Shown here in pieces: positions 15,469 to 24,849 of a stretch of DNA of 64,000 nucleotides. A model generated the notes under the pieces. The model had not been told where the DNA came from and did no database searches. It saw only the letters and a program-made list of their open reading frames with translations. This stretch comes from Gemmatimonadaceae bacterium (GTDB lineage: Bacteria; Gemmatimonadota; Gemmatimonadetes; Gemmatimonadales; Gemmatimonadaceae). The DNA lies in NCBI GenBank assembly GCA_030647905.1, contig JAUSJA010000018.1, forward strand, positions 1-64,000, given 5' to 3'. Positions within the stretch are counted from its first letter, which is position 1; every line of letters starts with the position of its first letter. The position numbers and the translations under genes were made by a program.

Positions 15469-17654
15469 CGTCACCATACGCGCTGAGCACCGAGATCGTC
15501 GGCGGAGTCGCCGTCATCACGCTCGATCTTCCGGGCGAGCCGGTCAACAAGTTCAATCGCGCGGTGAAGGATGAGTTCGTCGCGCTGTTCGATCGCCTCG
15601 AGCGCGATCTCAACGTGAAGGCGGCGGTGCTGATCAGTGGGAAGAAGGACAGCTTCATCGCCGGCGCCGACATCGAGGAATTTCTCGAGCTGAAGACGGC
15701 GGCGGAGGCCGAGCGCCTGAGCCACGAGGGGCAGCTTCTGCTCGATTCGATTCACGAGCATCGCACTCCGCTCATCGTCGCGATTCACGGCGCGTGCCTG
15801 GGCGGCGCGCTCGAGTTCGCTCTCGCAGCGCACTATCGAATCGTCACCGATCATCCGAAGACGGTGCTCGCTCTGCCGGAGGTGCAGATCGGGCTCATTC
15901 CTGGTGCGGGCGGCACGCAGCGTCTCCCGCGGCTCATCGGCGTTCGCGCGGCGCTCGACATGATTCTCACGGGCAAAAACATTCGCGCCAGGAAGGCGAT
16001 GCAGATGGGACTCGTGGACGAGCTGGTGCATCCCGCCACTCTGAAGAAGATCGCGATGCAGCGCGCGCATGAGGTCGCCGAGGGCACGCGAAAGCACGAG
16101 AAGCACCGCGGCGGGGTGGCCGGCTTCCTTCTCGACGAGAATCCGGCGGGCCGTCGGGTCGTGCTGAAGAAGGCGCGCGAAGAGACGATGAAGAAGACGC
16201 GTGGCCATTATCCGGCGCCTCTCGCCGCGATAGACGCGGTCGCCGCCGGATACAGCGGCGGTCCGAGTCACGGCTATCGCGAGGAGTCGAGGCTCTTCGG
16301 CGAGATGGCGATGAGCAACGTCTGCCGTCAGCTCATCAGCATCTTCTTTGCGACCACGGCTCTCAAGAAGGACCCTGGTGTCCAGCTCGCCGACGGCGCA
16401 CCGCCGCCGAAGATCATGCTGATCGAGAAGCTCGGCATACTCGGCTCCGGATTCATGGGTGCGGGCATCGCGTCCATCGCCGTTCAGCAGGGGACGCTCG
16501 TGCGAATGAAGGACGCCGATCACGGACGTGTCGCGAAAGGATTTGCCGCAGTCCGGAGCGTTCTCAAGGACCGGCTCACGAAGCGCCAGATCACGAAGGT
16601 CCAGTTCGCGGACACGATGTCGCTCCTCGGCGGGACGATAGACTATTCCGGATTTGGCAATGTGGATCTTGTGATCGAAGCCGTGTTCGAGGACCTCGAC
16701 GTGAAGCACGAGGTGCTGCGCGAGGTCGAGGCGGAGCTCAAGCCGACGGCGATCTTTGCGTCCAACACGAGCACGATTCCCATCGCCAGGATCGCCGAGG
16801 CGTCGGTGCGGCCGGACAGGGTGGTCGGGATGCATTTCTTCTCGCCCGTGCACAAGATGCCGCTGCTCGAGATCATCGAGGCCGACGAAACCGCGACCGA
16901 CGTAGTGGCCAGCGTGGTGGCGTACGGAAAGAAGCTCGGCAAGACCGTCATTGTCGTGCATGATGGCCCCGGCTTCTACGTCAACCGCATTCTCACGCCG
17001 TACATCAACGAGGCCGGGCGGCTTCTCGACCAGGGCGCAGCGATTGATGCGATAGACAACGCGCTGCTCGATTTCGGATTTCCCGTTGGGCCGATAACGC
17101 TGGTGGACGAGGTTGGCCTCGACGTTGGATCGAAGGCGGGGAAGATCATGTACGACGCGTTCGGTGAGCGGTTCGCTCCGCCTTCGTCAATGCAGGCGGT
17201 AGTGGCTTCCGGACGGTTCGGGCGCAAGGCGAAGAAGGGCTTCTACCTCTACGATGATGAAGGAAAGAAGGGCGAAGTGGACCGGAGCGTGTATGCGCTT
17301 CTCGCCTCCGGAGCGCGGGAAACGACCGCCACCGGAACGGAATCGCGGGGCCCGGCGCAGATCCCTGCCGCCGAGATGCAGCAACGAACGATCCTGCCGA
17401 TGCTGAACGAAGCGGCGCGTTGTCTTGCTGAGAATGTCATTCGGTCGCCACGCGACGGCGATGTCGGAGCGATATTCGGATTCGGGTTCCCACCATTTCG
17501 TGGCGGACCATTCCGCTACATGGACACCGTCGGCGCCGCCGAGATCGTGAGGCAGCTCGAAGAGCTGAACGACCGGTTCCCCGGGCGCTTCGAGCCGGCG
17601 GAGATTCTGGTCGCGATGGCGCGGCGCGGAGATCGGTTCTACCCCGAGATGTGA
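15465..17654 (+). CDS. fadJ: Fatty-acid oxidation complex alpha subunit (FadJ-like)
   Basis: 729 residues from the ATG at 15465. An enoyl-CoA hydratase domain comes first (oxyanion loops KDSFIAGADIEEF and IHGACLGGALEFALA, then PGAGGTQRLPRLIG), followed by a 3-hydroxyacyl-CoA dehydrogenase with a Rossmann motif (GILGSGFMGAGIA), the catalytic-His region HFFSPVHKMPLLEI, and a duplicated C-terminal HCDH domain. It hydrates 2-enoyl-CoA and oxidises 3-hydroxyacyl-CoA with NAD. It is coupled to FadI upstream and followed after 11 nt by a secreted peptidase. Confidence 0.94.
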   Translation: MTSPYALSTEIVGGVAVITLDLPGEPVNKFNRAVKDEFVALFDRLERDLNVKAAVLISGKKDSFIAGADIEEFLELKTAAEAERLSHEGQLLLDSIHEHRTPLIVAIHGACLGGALEFALAAHYRIVTDHPKTVLALPEVQIGLIPGAGGTQRLPRLIGVRAALDMILTGKNIRARKAMQMGLVDELVHPATLKKIAMQRAHEVAEGTRKHEKHRGGVAGFLLDENPAGRRVVLKKAREETMKKTRGHYPAPLAAIDAVAAGYSGGPSHGYREESRLFGEMAMSNVCRQLISIFFATTALKKDPGVQLADGAPPPKIMLIEKLGILGSGFMGAGIASIAVQQGTLVRMKDADHGRVAKGFAAVRSVLKDRLTKRQITKVQFADTMSLLGGTIDYSGFGNVDLVIEAVFEDLDVKHEVLREVEAELKPTAIFASNTSTIPIARIAEASVRPDRVVGMHFFSPVHKMPLLEIIEADETATDVVASVVAYGKKLGKTVIVVHDGPGFYVNRILTPYINEAGRLLDQGAAIDAIDNALLDFGFPVGPITLVDEVGLDVGSKAGKIMYDAFGERFAPPSSMQAVVASGRFGRKAKKGFYLYDDEGKKGEVDRSVYALLASGARETTATGTESRGPAQIPAAEMQQRTILPMLNEAARCLAENVIRSPRDGDVGAIFGFGFPPFRGGPFRYMDTVGAAEIVRQLEELNDRFPGRFEPAEILVAMARRGDRFYPEM

Positions 17655-17665
17655 AAGGGCACGTC

Positions 17666-19294
17666 GTGAATCTGTTCTCCCGCGGCGCGCTGGCCGCGTT
17701 GCTCTTCGTCGTCTCCGCATGCGCGACCGGCTCGGCGCTCAACGCCGGCGGAGGCGGGCCGGTTCTGCGCACGCGCGCCGAGCGAAGCGGATATCTCGAA
17801 ACGTCGCACTATGCCGATGTCGTTGCGTTTCTGGATTCGCTGAAAGGGCGGCCCGAGCTTTCGTTCGGCTCGATCGGCAAGACCAGCGAGGGGCGGGACA
17901 TACCATATGTAGTGGCCTCGCGCCCGCGAGTTTCGACTCCCGACGAGGCATACCGGCTCGGACGTCCTGTCGTTTACGTTCAGGGCAACATCCACGCTGG
18001 TGAAGTCGAGGGGAAGGAAGCGCTGATGGCGCTGCTCCGCGATCTCACCAGCTCGGGCGGGCCCAATGCGCTCGATTCGATCGTGCTGATCGCTGTGCCG
18101 ATCTACAATGCCGACGGGAACGAGCGGTTCACTCCCCAGGAAGCGATTCGAGGATCTCAGAATGGGCCGGAGATGGTCGGGCAGCGCGCGAACGCGCAGA
18201 ATCTCGATCTCAACCGGGACTACATGAAGGCCGAGACGCCAGAGACGCGTGCCTCGCTGGCGATGTTCAACAAGTGGGATCCCGACGTGTTCGTCGATCT
18301 GCACACGACGGACGGCAGCTATCACGGCTACGCGCTCACATACGCGCCGACGCTGAATCCAGCCGCGCCACTCGGTGTGTTCACACGCGATTCCATTATG
18401 CCGGTGCTGCGCCAGAGGATGCAGGCGCGCCACGGCTTCGCGACGTTCGACTATGGTGATTTCATCTCCGACGACACGCTGTCGAAAGGGTGGGTCACGT
18501 TCGACTCGCGGCCCCGGTACGCAACGAACTACTACGGCCTGCGCGGAAGGATCGCGATTCTGAGCGAGGCGTTCTCGCACGATCCCTTCGAGCGGCGCGT
18601 GAAATCCACATACGCGTTCGTGCAGGAGATTCTTTCTCTCGTTGCGCAGAAATCAGGCAAGCTGAAGAACCTGTCGGCCGCAGTTGCCGGCAAGGTGCAC
18701 CAGGATATCCCCATACGTGCGGAGATTATCGCGGCGCCGGATGCGATCGGCGTCGTTGCCGAGATCATTGAGCGCACCGGGGATTCGACCCGCACGCAGG
18801 CCGGAGTTCCGAAAGGCCGCCGCCGAACCGGGCGGTTCGTCACCGTGAAGATGCCGGTCTTCGACCGGTTCAAGCCGACGTTCACTGTTTCCGCGCCCGA
18901 CCGGTATGTCATCGCCGCATCCGACACGCAGGTGGTCCGCGTTCTGCGCGACCACGGTATCACTGTCTCGCCGTTTACAGAATCGCTCGGCGGAAACACC
19001 GAGGCCGTCGGAAACGGCTACGTCTTCACGATCGATTCGACCATCGTGTCCCCGCGTCCTTTCCAGGGTCACCGCGAAATGCGGCTCACGGGCAAGTGGC
19101 GGCGAGAGACAAGACCCATCCCCGTCGGCTCGTTTATCGTGGACGTCTCACAGCCACTCGGCCAGCTCGCCGTCTATCTGCTCGAGCCCCAGAGCGATGA
19201 CGGTCTCGTCGCCTGGAATTATTTCGATTCCCAGCTCCGGCCGGGCGCCATCTATCCCGTATTCAGAATCGGCGGCTTGCCGCCCGCGCAATAG
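17666..19294 (+). CDS. M14-family zinc carboxypeptidase, lipoprotein
   Basis: 542 residues from a GTG at 17666, chosen because AAAGGG lies 6 nt upstream and a lipoprotein signal follows (VVSAC lipobox). The M14 metallopeptidase domain has the Zn ligands HAGE (in NIHAGEVEGKEA) and a later FVDLHTTDGSYHGY, with substrate-carboxylate elements such as LNRDYMKAETPE between. The C-terminal 200 residues form an unassigned beta-rich extension. Anchored in the periplasm or on the outer membrane, it would trim peptides. Its place inside a fatty-acid/proline catabolic operon suggests a role in scavenging peptides. Confidence 0.87.
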   Translation: MNLFSRGALAALLFVVSACATGSALNAGGGGPVLRTRAERSGYLETSHYADVVAFLDSLKGRPELSFGSIGKTSEGRDIPYVVASRPRVSTPDEAYRLGRPVVYVQGNIHAGEVEGKEALMALLRDLTSSGGPNALDSIVLIAVPIYNADGNERFTPQEAIRGSQNGPEMVGQRANAQNLDLNRDYMKAETPETRASLAMFNKWDPDVFVDLHTTDGSYHGYALTYAPTLNPAAPLGVFTRDSIMPVLRQRMQARHGFATFDYGDFISDDTLSKGWVTFDSRPRYATNYYGLRGRIAILSEAFSHDPFERRVKSTYAFVQEILSLVAQKSGKLKNLSAAVAGKVHQDIPIRAEIIAAPDAIGVVAEIIERTGDSTRTQAGVPKGRRRTGRFVTVKMPVFDRFKPTFTVSAPDRYVIAASDTQVVRVLRDHGITVSPFTESLGGNTEAVGNGYVFTIDSTIVSPRPFQGHREMRLTGKWRRETRPIPVGSFIVDVSQPLGQLAVYLLEPQSDDGLVAWNYFDSQLRPGAIYPVFRIGGLPPAQ

Positions 19295-19309
19295 CATCCA
19301 ACACAGCCC

Positions 19310-20248
19310 ATGCTTCGCAACGTCCTCCTCTATCTCTCGTCCCAGCCCCACGTCTTCAACTTCGTTCGTAACAACCGCATGGCGAAGGGATTCGCCAGCC
19401 GGTTCGTCGCTGGGGAGACACTCGATACGGCGCTCGCCGCCGTCAGGAAGCTCAACTCGAAGGGGATCACCGCCACGCTCGATCTCCTCGGCGAGAGCGT
19501 TCGAAACGAGGCTGAGGCGCGTGAATCAACGCGCGCGTACATCGAGATGCTGGATCGCATAGATGACCAGCGTCTCGACGCCAACGTATCCGTGAAGCTG
19601 ACGGCGATGGGACTCGACATCTCCGAGGATCTGTGCGTCGCGAACATGCAGAACATCCTCGACCGGGCGCGCGACGACGTGAGCTTCGTGCGTCTCGACA
19701 TGGAGAGCAGCGACTACACGCAGAAGACGCTCGATCTCTTCTACGAGCGCCTCTATCCGTCGTACCGGGGCAACGTCGGAATTGTCCTCCAGAGTTATCT
19801 CTACCGGACGTCGTCGGACGTGGACGAGGCCAACAAGGCGTCCGCGCGCGTGCGGCTGTGCAAGGGCGCGTACAAGGAGCCGGCGACGGTCGCATACCCC
19901 GACAAGAAGGAGGTGGACGACTCATTTCTGCGCTGCATGAGAGCGCTTCTCACCAATGGGCACTATCCCGCAATCGCCACGCATGATGAGGCGATCGTCG
20001 TCGAGACGAAGCGCTTCGCGCGCGAGAACGACATCTCGAGCGATCAGTTCGAGTTCCAGATGCTTTACGGCGTGCGACGCGATCTGCAGGAAAAGCTCGT
20101 GCGTGAGGGATTCCGCATGCGTGTCTATGTTCCGTTCGGCACGCAATGGTATCCGTATCTGATGCGCCGGCTGGCCGAGCGGCCTGCGAACGTCGCCTTC
20201 ATCACTGGCAACATCGTGAAGGAGATGGTCGGCAGGAACCGGCACTAG
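19310..20248 (+). CDS. Proline dehydrogenase, monofunctional
   Basis: 312 residues, typical of single-domain ProDH of the PutA barrel family. Visible are LDLLGESV, NVSVKLTAMGLD, VRLDMESSDYT, RVRLCKGAYKEP and the C-terminal YVPFGTQWYPYLMRRLAERP, which carries the conserved YxxRRxxE-type helix contacting proline. It oxidises proline to pyrroline-5-carboxylate with FAD and donates electrons to the membrane quinone pool. It lies 15 nt after the M14 peptidase and 2 nt before the next gene; a P5C dehydrogenase is not in the window. Confidence 0.93.
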   Translation: MLRNVLLYLSSQPHVFNFVRNNRMAKGFASRFVAGETLDTALAAVRKLNSKGITATLDLLGESVRNEAEARESTRAYIEMLDRIDDQRLDANVSVKLTAMGLDISEDLCVANMQNILDRARDDVSFVRLDMESSDYTQKTLDLFYERLYPSYRGNVGIVLQSYLYRTSSDVDEANKASARVRLCKGAYKEPATVAYPDKKEVDDSFLRCMRALLTNGHYPAIATHDEAIVVETKRFARENDISSDQFEFQMLYGVRRDLQEKLVREGFRMRVYVPFGTQWYPYLMRRLAERPANVAFITGNIVKEMVGRNRH

Positions 20249-20250
20249 CG

Positions 20251-20637
20251 ATGGGCCAGTTTCTCGCCGCAGATCACTCCAAGGGAGACGCCAATACTGT
20301 GGGCGGCTACGCCGCGGTTCACGCGCGGCCGCCGGCATTCGAGGGGAAAGACGGCACGCCCTACAGCGTCGAGGTGATGACGGACGCCACGGGTGATCCA
20401 GTGCGTCCGTGGGCGGGCTATCTCCTGTTCGTTCGATGGCGCGCCGGCGATCCTGTCGCCTCGGGCCATGTCGAGACGGAGTATCTGCGTTTCGGGGCGA
20501 CGGAAGAGGACGCACGGGCGCAGGTCGGCGCGATGCAGCTGAACGACGCGCTGGCCGAGCTCAACAAGGCCATCGAAGCGCGCTCCGCGCCGTCGCGCCC
20601 GTGGTGGGAAGCGATGCGCGACGAGGGCGCTGAGTGA
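20251..20637 (+). CDS. Conserved-looking protein of unknown function
   Basis: 128 residues beginning at ATG 20251, two nucleotides after the proline dehydrogenase stop; the open frame continues upstream but only within that gene. The middle has a strand-rich pattern (PWAGYLLFVRWRAGDPVASG, VETEYLRFG) and the end is a helix (QVGAMQLNDALAELNKAIE). No signal peptide or membrane segment. The stop overlaps the GTG of rsgA. I do not recognise the family. Confidence 0.75.
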   Translation: MGQFLAADHSKGDANTVGGYAAVHARPPAFEGKDGTPYSVEVMTDATGDPVRPWAGYLLFVRWRAGDPVASGHVETEYLRFGATEEDARAQVGAMQLNDALAELNKAIEARSAPSRPWWEAMRDEGAE

Positions 20638-21617
20638 GCGAACGGCCGCCGGACACGAGAAGGGGATTAGTCCTGAGCGGCACGGGCGGAGTGTGGCGCG
20701 TTCTCACCGCCGACGGCGAAACGCTCGAAGCGTCCATGCGCGGCCGCCTGAAAAAAGCAGACGACGCGCTCAAGCTGACCGTCGGCGACTCAGTGACGCT
20801 CGAGCCCGCATCGCACGAGGACACATGGGCGATCGCCGAGATACTTCCGCGCAAATCGCAACTTGCGAGACGGATGCCCGGCGGCGGTCATGGCGAGCGG
20901 GTCGTCGCCGCGAACGTGGATCAGGTGATGATCGTCTTCGCCGCCGCGAAACCCGAGCCGCACCTGCGAATGCTCGACCGATTCCTGGTGATTGCCGAGG
21001 GCAACGCGCTCGACGCGCGCATCGTGATCAACAAGATTGACCTGGTTGACGAAGCGGAAACACGCGTGCGATTCAGGGACTACGCGCGGGCGGGATATCC
21101 CCTGCATTACACGAGCGTGAAGCAGCAGATCGGGCTCGGCGAGCTGCACGACGCGCTCGCCGGCCGCACGTCGGTGCTGAGCGGCCCGTCAGGCGTGGGA
21201 AAATCTTCGCTGCTCAACGGCATGTATCCCGGCCTCAATCTCCGTGTCGGCGAGATCAGCGAGTCGGTGAACAAGGGCCGGCACACGACAGTCGGCGCGA
21301 TCATCCATCCGCTTCCCGACGCCGGGTTCGTGGTGGACACCCCCGGCCTCCGCGAGGTAGGCATGTGGGGAATGCCGTCCGAGCACCTGGACACGTGCTT
21401 CCCCGAATTCCGTCCGATGCTGGATCGGTGCCGCTTCGGCGACTGCACGCACCTCATCGAGCCCGACTGCGCCGTCCGCACCGCCGTCGCATCGGGCGAG
21501 ATCAGCGCCGCGCGTTACGACAGCTACGTGAAGTTGAGAACCGAGCTGGAGGACACTGAGCGCAAGTGGGCCGTCATGAAGCCGGGCTCCTACGACAGGA
21601 AAAAACGCGGGAGATAA
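20634..21617 (+). CDS. rsgA: Ribosome small-subunit-dependent GTPase RsgA
   Basis: 327 residues from a GTG at 20634 overlapping the previous stop. Domain order: OB fold (about 10-80), circularly permuted GTPase with NKID (G4) first, then GPSGVGKSSLLN (G1), the G2 region KGRHTTVG and DTPGLRE (G3), and a C-terminal Zn module with Cys/His ligands in CRFGDCTHLIEPDC. RsgA promotes late maturation of the 30S subunit and release of assembly factors. Last gene of the operon; it converges with an OsmC gene 13 nt away. Confidence 0.95.
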   Translation: MSERPPDTRRGLVLSGTGGVWRVLTADGETLEASMRGRLKKADDALKLTVGDSVTLEPASHEDTWAIAEILPRKSQLARRMPGGGHGERVVAANVDQVMIVFAAAKPEPHLRMLDRFLVIAEGNALDARIVINKIDLVDEAETRVRFRDYARAGYPLHYTSVKQQIGLGELHDALAGRTSVLSGPSGVGKSSLLNGMYPGLNLRVGEISESVNKGRHTTVGAIIHPLPDAGFVVDTPGLREVGMWGMPSEHLDTCFPEFRPMLDRCRFGDCTHLIEPDCAVRTAVASGEISAARYDSYVKLRTELEDTERKWAVMKPGSYDRKKRGR

Positions 21618-21630
21618 GTCCCCGGCGTCC

Positions 21631-22053
21631 TCATGCCACAGCGGGCTCGTTCAGCGAGAGATTCCAGACCACCGGAATGTCGGCGGCGAGAGAGTCTCTC
21701 ACCGAGCAGTACTTCGTCACTGCCAGATCAATCGCATGCTCTGCCTGAGCCCGCTCGATACCTGGTCCGGTGATCGAGATGTTAAGAGTGATGTGCCTGA
21801 ATCGCCGCGGAATCGTGTCCACTCTCTCGCCAAGCGCCTCGACCGCATACGACTCCACAGGCGTCCGGCGCCTGGAGAGTATGTCCACCACGTCTACGGA
21901 AACGCAGGACGCGAGCGCGGCGAGCAACGCATCTGGTGGAGTTGGCGCAGCCGTCCCGTCGCCGTCGAGGAGAATCGAAGGCCGCCCCTCGCGGCCCGCT
22001 TCGAATCTCCGTTCACCTTTCCAATTCACGAGCACCCGGGACGGTGTACTCAC
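21631..22053 (-). CDS. OsmC-family thiol peroxidase-like protein
   Basis: 140 residues, the usual size. The two redox Cys are present: one in [14 protein letters not shown] and one in [11 protein letters not shown], in positions matching the peroxidatic and resolving Cys of OsmC/Ohr-type proteins. The first acts on organic hydroperoxides. Its ATG overlaps the stop of the rhodanese gene by 4 nt, so the two are co-translated; a shared role in sulfur or peroxide handling is plausible. Confidence 0.88.
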   Translation of the reverse strand: MSTPSRVLVNWKGERRFEAGREGRPSILLDGDGTAAPTPPDALLAALASCVSVDVVDILSRRRTPVESYAVEALGERVDTIPRRFRHITLNISITGPGIERAQAEHAIDLAVTKYCSVRDSLAADIPVVWNLSLNEPAVA

Positions 22054-22952
22054 TTCGGTCCGCCTTTCTCGATCGGCGCGCGCACGGCGTTACCCCATTC
22101 CGTCCAGCTGCCGTCATAGTTCCGGACCTTGTCATAGCCCAGGAGATGCGTCAGCACGAACCACGTGTGAGACGAGCGCTCGCCAATCCGGCAATACGCA
22201 ACGATGTCATCGCCGGGCTTCAGCCCCTGCTCGGCTTCGTAGATAGCGCGGAGCTCGTCGGCCGACTTGAACGTTCCGTCGGCGTTGGCCGCGCGCGCCC
22301 ACGGAACGCTCTTCGCGCCGCGGATGTGCCCACCGCGCAGCGTGCCTTCCTGCGGGTAGTCGGGCATATGCGTCTTCGCGCCACTGTATTCGTCGGGTGA
22401 GCGGACGTCCACGAGCGGTTTTCCGGCCGCGGCATGCTCTGTAACCTGATGGAAGAATGCGCGAATGCGCTCGTCGTCCCGCTCCTTCGCCTTGTATGAG
22501 GTAGGCGGAAAGCCCGGAACGTCGGTCGTCATTTCGCGTCCTTCCTGCTCCCACTTGATGCGGCCGCCGTCCAGCAGCTTCGCGTTCGTAAACCCGAAAA
22601 GCTGGAAAACCCAGTAGGCATAGGCAGCCCACCAGTTGTTCTTGTCGCCGTAGAAGATGACCGTCGTGCCGTCGTCGATTCCCTTCGAGCGAAGGAGCTT
22701 CTCGAACTGCTCGCGTGATATGTAATCGCGCTGGACTGGATCGTTCAGATCCTCGTGCCAGTCCACCTTCTGTGCGCCGGGAATATGCCCGGTATCGTAG
22801 AGCAGCACGTCCTCGTCGCTCTCGATGATGCGTATTCCGGGGTCTCCGGCATGAGCGGCCAGCCACTCCGTGCTGACGAGTGATTCGGGTCGTGCGTAGC
22901 CCTTGCTCGCGATGATCGGATCGGGCGTACTGACATCCGTTGTAGCCGCCAT
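22050..22952 (-). CDS. Two-domain sulfurtransferase (rhodanese / 3-mercaptopyruvate type)
   Basis: 300 residues with two rhodanese domains. The N-terminal domain (about 20-150) carries [14 protein letters not shown] and lacks the active Cys; the C-terminal domain has the [11 protein letters not shown] active loop. This loop sequence is closer to thiosulfate sulfurtransferases than to the CGSGVTA of mercaptopyruvate sulfurtransferases. GGAGGGG precedes the ATG. Coupled to the OsmC gene, it probably supplies or removes sulfane sulfur in the cytoplasm. Confidence 0.92.
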   Translation of the reverse strand: MAATTDVSTPDPIIASKGYARPESLVSTEWLAAHAGDPGIRIIESDEDVLLYDTGHIPGAQKVDWHEDLNDPVQRDYISREQFEKLLRSKGIDDGTTVIFYGDKNNWWAAYAYWVFQLFGFTNAKLLDGGRIKWEQEGREMTTDVPGFPPTSYKAKERDDERIRAFFHQVTEHAAAGKPLVDVRSPDEYSGAKTHMPDYPQEGTLRGGHIRGAKSVPWARAANADGTFKSADELRAIYEAEQGLKPGDDIVAYCRIGERSSHTWFVLTHLLGYDKVRNYDGSWTEWGNAVRAPIEKGGPK

Positions 22953-23055
22953 TTCCCCTCCGGAGATGCTTATATGTGAAACAATCCTCCGCTTCCGCGA
23001 CTGTCAACCGGCTCGCAGCCGGCTCGGGGGTTTCCGGTGCCTGATATCTTTCAGG

Positions 23056-23391
23056 ATGGGCCAGTACCGTCATCACGTGTTCGTCTGCACGAGCGGAAAG
23101 ACCTGTCCGCTTGCCGGAAGTCTGGAAGTTCATGCTGTCCTGAAGAGAGCAGTGACGTCCGCCGGCGTCCGCGACACCGTGCGTGTGAATCACGCTGGGT
23201 GCATGAATCAGTGCGGGCATGGACCGATGGTCGTGGTCTATCCGGACGACATCTGGTACGCGCACGTGGATGAAGCGGGGGCGCGGCGGATCGTGGAGGA
23301 GCACCTGGTCGGCGGACGGATCGTGGCCGAATACAGGTACATCGCTCCTCCGGGCGACAACAAGCTCGTGGACGGAGAATCGGGGACGTGA
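23056..23391 (+). CDS. Thioredoxin-like [2Fe-2S] ferredoxin
   Basis: 111 residues from ATG 23056. Cluster ligands are visible as C-x5-C in FVCTSGKTCPLAGS and C-x3-C in NHAGCMNQCGHGP, followed by the conserved MVVVYPDDIWYAHV strand and a C-terminal helix (RRIVEEHLVGGRIVAEY). This is the stand-alone relative of the NuoE-type thioredoxin-like ferredoxin, a small cytosolic electron carrier. It diverges from the rhodanese gene with 103 bp between. A second copy of its last 25 residues follows directly downstream. Confidence 0.9.
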   Translation: MGQYRHHVFVCTSGKTCPLAGSLEVHAVLKRAVTSAGVRDTVRVNHAGCMNQCGHGPMVVVYPDDIWYAHVDEAGARRIVEEHLVGGRIVAEYRYIAPPGDNKLVDGESGT

Positions 23392-23473
23392 GCGGACCGT
23401 CGTCGAGCACCTCAAAGGGAGCCGCATCGTGGAGGAAGCGGTGTTCTACCGGCCCCGGGAGAAGCTGTCCTGA
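23387..23473 (+). pseudogene. Orphan duplicate of the ferredoxin C-terminus
   Basis: Immediately after the ferredoxin, in a different frame, the sequence encodes RERTVVEHLKGSRIVEE, then AVFYRPREKLS and a stop. This matches the ferredoxin's own tail (ARRIVEEHLVGGRIVAEY) over about 18 residues, yet has no start codon or N-terminal half of its own. It is best read as the end of a lost tandem paralogue or of the ancestral C-terminus displaced by a frameshift. Confidence 0.55.
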
Positions 23474-23533
23474 CCTGGCGTCCGGGAACGCCGCCGCTTC
23501 CCTTGCGCGAGCACCGGATCTTAATTGAACGAA

Positions 23534-23866
23534 ATGCCCGCTCCCTTCAATCCGCGCAGACTAGCCCTCGGCGCAGCGAGGAAGTTCATCTTCGACGGTC
23601 GAGATCCTGAGACGGTTCTCGAGCGCATCTCGGGCATTGACCGGCACGGCAACATCCTGCCCGGCTCCCAAATTCCAGAGGACCTCATGTCCCGCAGTCG
23701 CGACCGCATCCTTCAGAACCTCGACGAGATGTACACCGAAGCCTTCGAGCGCGCGAAGGAAACGGGCGACAAGACGCAGATGGCGTCCCTCGATTTCGCG
23801 TACCGCCGCGAGCAGCTCTACTTCGAGATTTTGCTCGACGTCCGCGATGCGCTGGAGAAGCGCTGA
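23534..23866 (+). CDS. Small helical protein of unknown function
   Basis: 110 residues from ATG 23534 (an in-frame TTG lies 9 nt upstream). The N-terminus is basic (PFNPRRLALGAARKFIFDG), the rest strongly helical and charged, ending in a probable two-helix hairpin (QNLDEMYTEAFERAKETG and LDFAYRREQLYFEILLDV). No membrane segment or metal motif. It precedes terC by 48 nt in the same direction. Family not recognised. Confidence 0.68.
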   Translation: MPAPFNPRRLALGAARKFIFDGRDPETVLERISGIDRHGNILPGSQIPEDLMSRSRDRILQNLDEMYTEAFERAKETGDKTQMASLDFAYRREQLYFEILLDVRDALEKR

Positions 23867-23914
23867 CAGCTCCAACCGGCATCAAGTCCGCGATGAAGTG
23901 CTGAGAGCGCATCT

Positions 23915-24847
23915 GTGAGCCGGATGGCGCTCTTCATCGCATTCAATGCCGGAGTCCTGGCGGTTCTCGCCGTGGACCTCGGCATCTTCAACAAAAGGGC
24001 GCACGCGCCCTCCGTGAAGGAAGCGGCGGCGTGGAGCACAGTGTGGATCACGCTATCGCTCGGCTTCGCCGGCATCATCTACTGGCTGATGGGAAGCCAG
24101 CCAACGCTCGAGTTCGTGACCGGGTACCTCATCGAGTACTCGCTCTCGATAGACAACATCTTCGTCATCGTCCTGATCTTCTCCTATTTCAGGATTCCCG
24201 ACAAGTACCAGCACCGCGTGCTCTTCTGGGGAATCATCGGGGCGTTCGTGATGCGTGGCGGGATGATTGCCGCCGGCGCTTTCCTGATCTCGCGCTTCCA
24301 CTGGATCATGTACGTCTTCGGGGCATTCCTCGTGTTCACGGGAATCCGGATGGCGACGCACGACGAAACCGACATCGAGCCGGAAGCAAATCCCATCCTT
24401 CGCCTCGTGCGGCGCCTTCTCCCGGTGACGCACGACTACCGCGGCCAGGCCTTCTTCGTCAAGGACTCACCGAAGCGCGGCGAGCCGCTGACGCTCATGG
24501 CGACGCCACTGTTCGTGGTGCTCGCTCTGGTGGAGACGACAGACCTCATTTTTGCCGTCGATTCAATTCCGGCGATCTTCGCCGTGACGAGGGACCCGTT
24601 TCTCGTCTATACGTCGAACGTGTGCGCCATTCTCGGGCTGCGGTCGCTGTATTTCCTGCTTGCCGGTGTCATCCACAAGTTCCACTACCTGAAGCTCGGG
24701 CTCGCGGTCGTGCTGACGTTCGTCGGGGTGAAGATGCTGCTCGCCAGCGTCTACGAGATTCCGATTCTCGTGTCGCTCCTCCTCGTCGCCGGCGTACTCA
24801 CCATCGCCGCCGTGGCGTCGGTGGTGTTCCCGAAGCAGCCGGAGTGA
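23915..24847 (+). CDS. TerC/Alx-family integral membrane protein
   Basis: 310 residues, mostly hydrophobic, with about 8-9 membrane helices. Conserved acidic motifs of the TerC fold are seen: LIEYSLSIDNIFVI and LVETTDLIFAVDSIPAI, which place Asp/Glu in the membrane and are thought to handle divalent metal ions such as Mn. GTG 23915 is used; ATG 23924 is an alternative. Only 48 bp lie upstream, leaving no room for a complete Mn riboswitch. The gene is followed closely by two small membrane proteins. Confidence 0.92.
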   Translation: MSRMALFIAFNAGVLAVLAVDLGIFNKRAHAPSVKEAAAWSTVWITLSLGFAGIIYWLMGSQPTLEFVTGYLIEYSLSIDNIFVIVLIFSYFRIPDKYQHRVLFWGIIGAFVMRGGMIAAGAFLISRFHWIMYVFGAFLVFTGIRMATHDETDIEPEANPILRLVRRLLPVTHDYRGQAFFVKDSPKRGEPLTLMATPLFVVLALVETTDLIFAVDSIPAIFAVTRDPFLVYTSNVCAILGLRSLYFLLAGVIHKFHYLKLGLAVVLTFVGVKMLLASVYEIPILVSLLLVAGVLTIAAVASVVFPKQPE

Positions 24848-24849
24848 TT

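Noticed and set aside
23867-23914. yybP-ykoY (Mn) riboswitch before terC
   Set aside because: Only 48 nt separate terC from the gene before it, and no conserved riboswitch core is visible.
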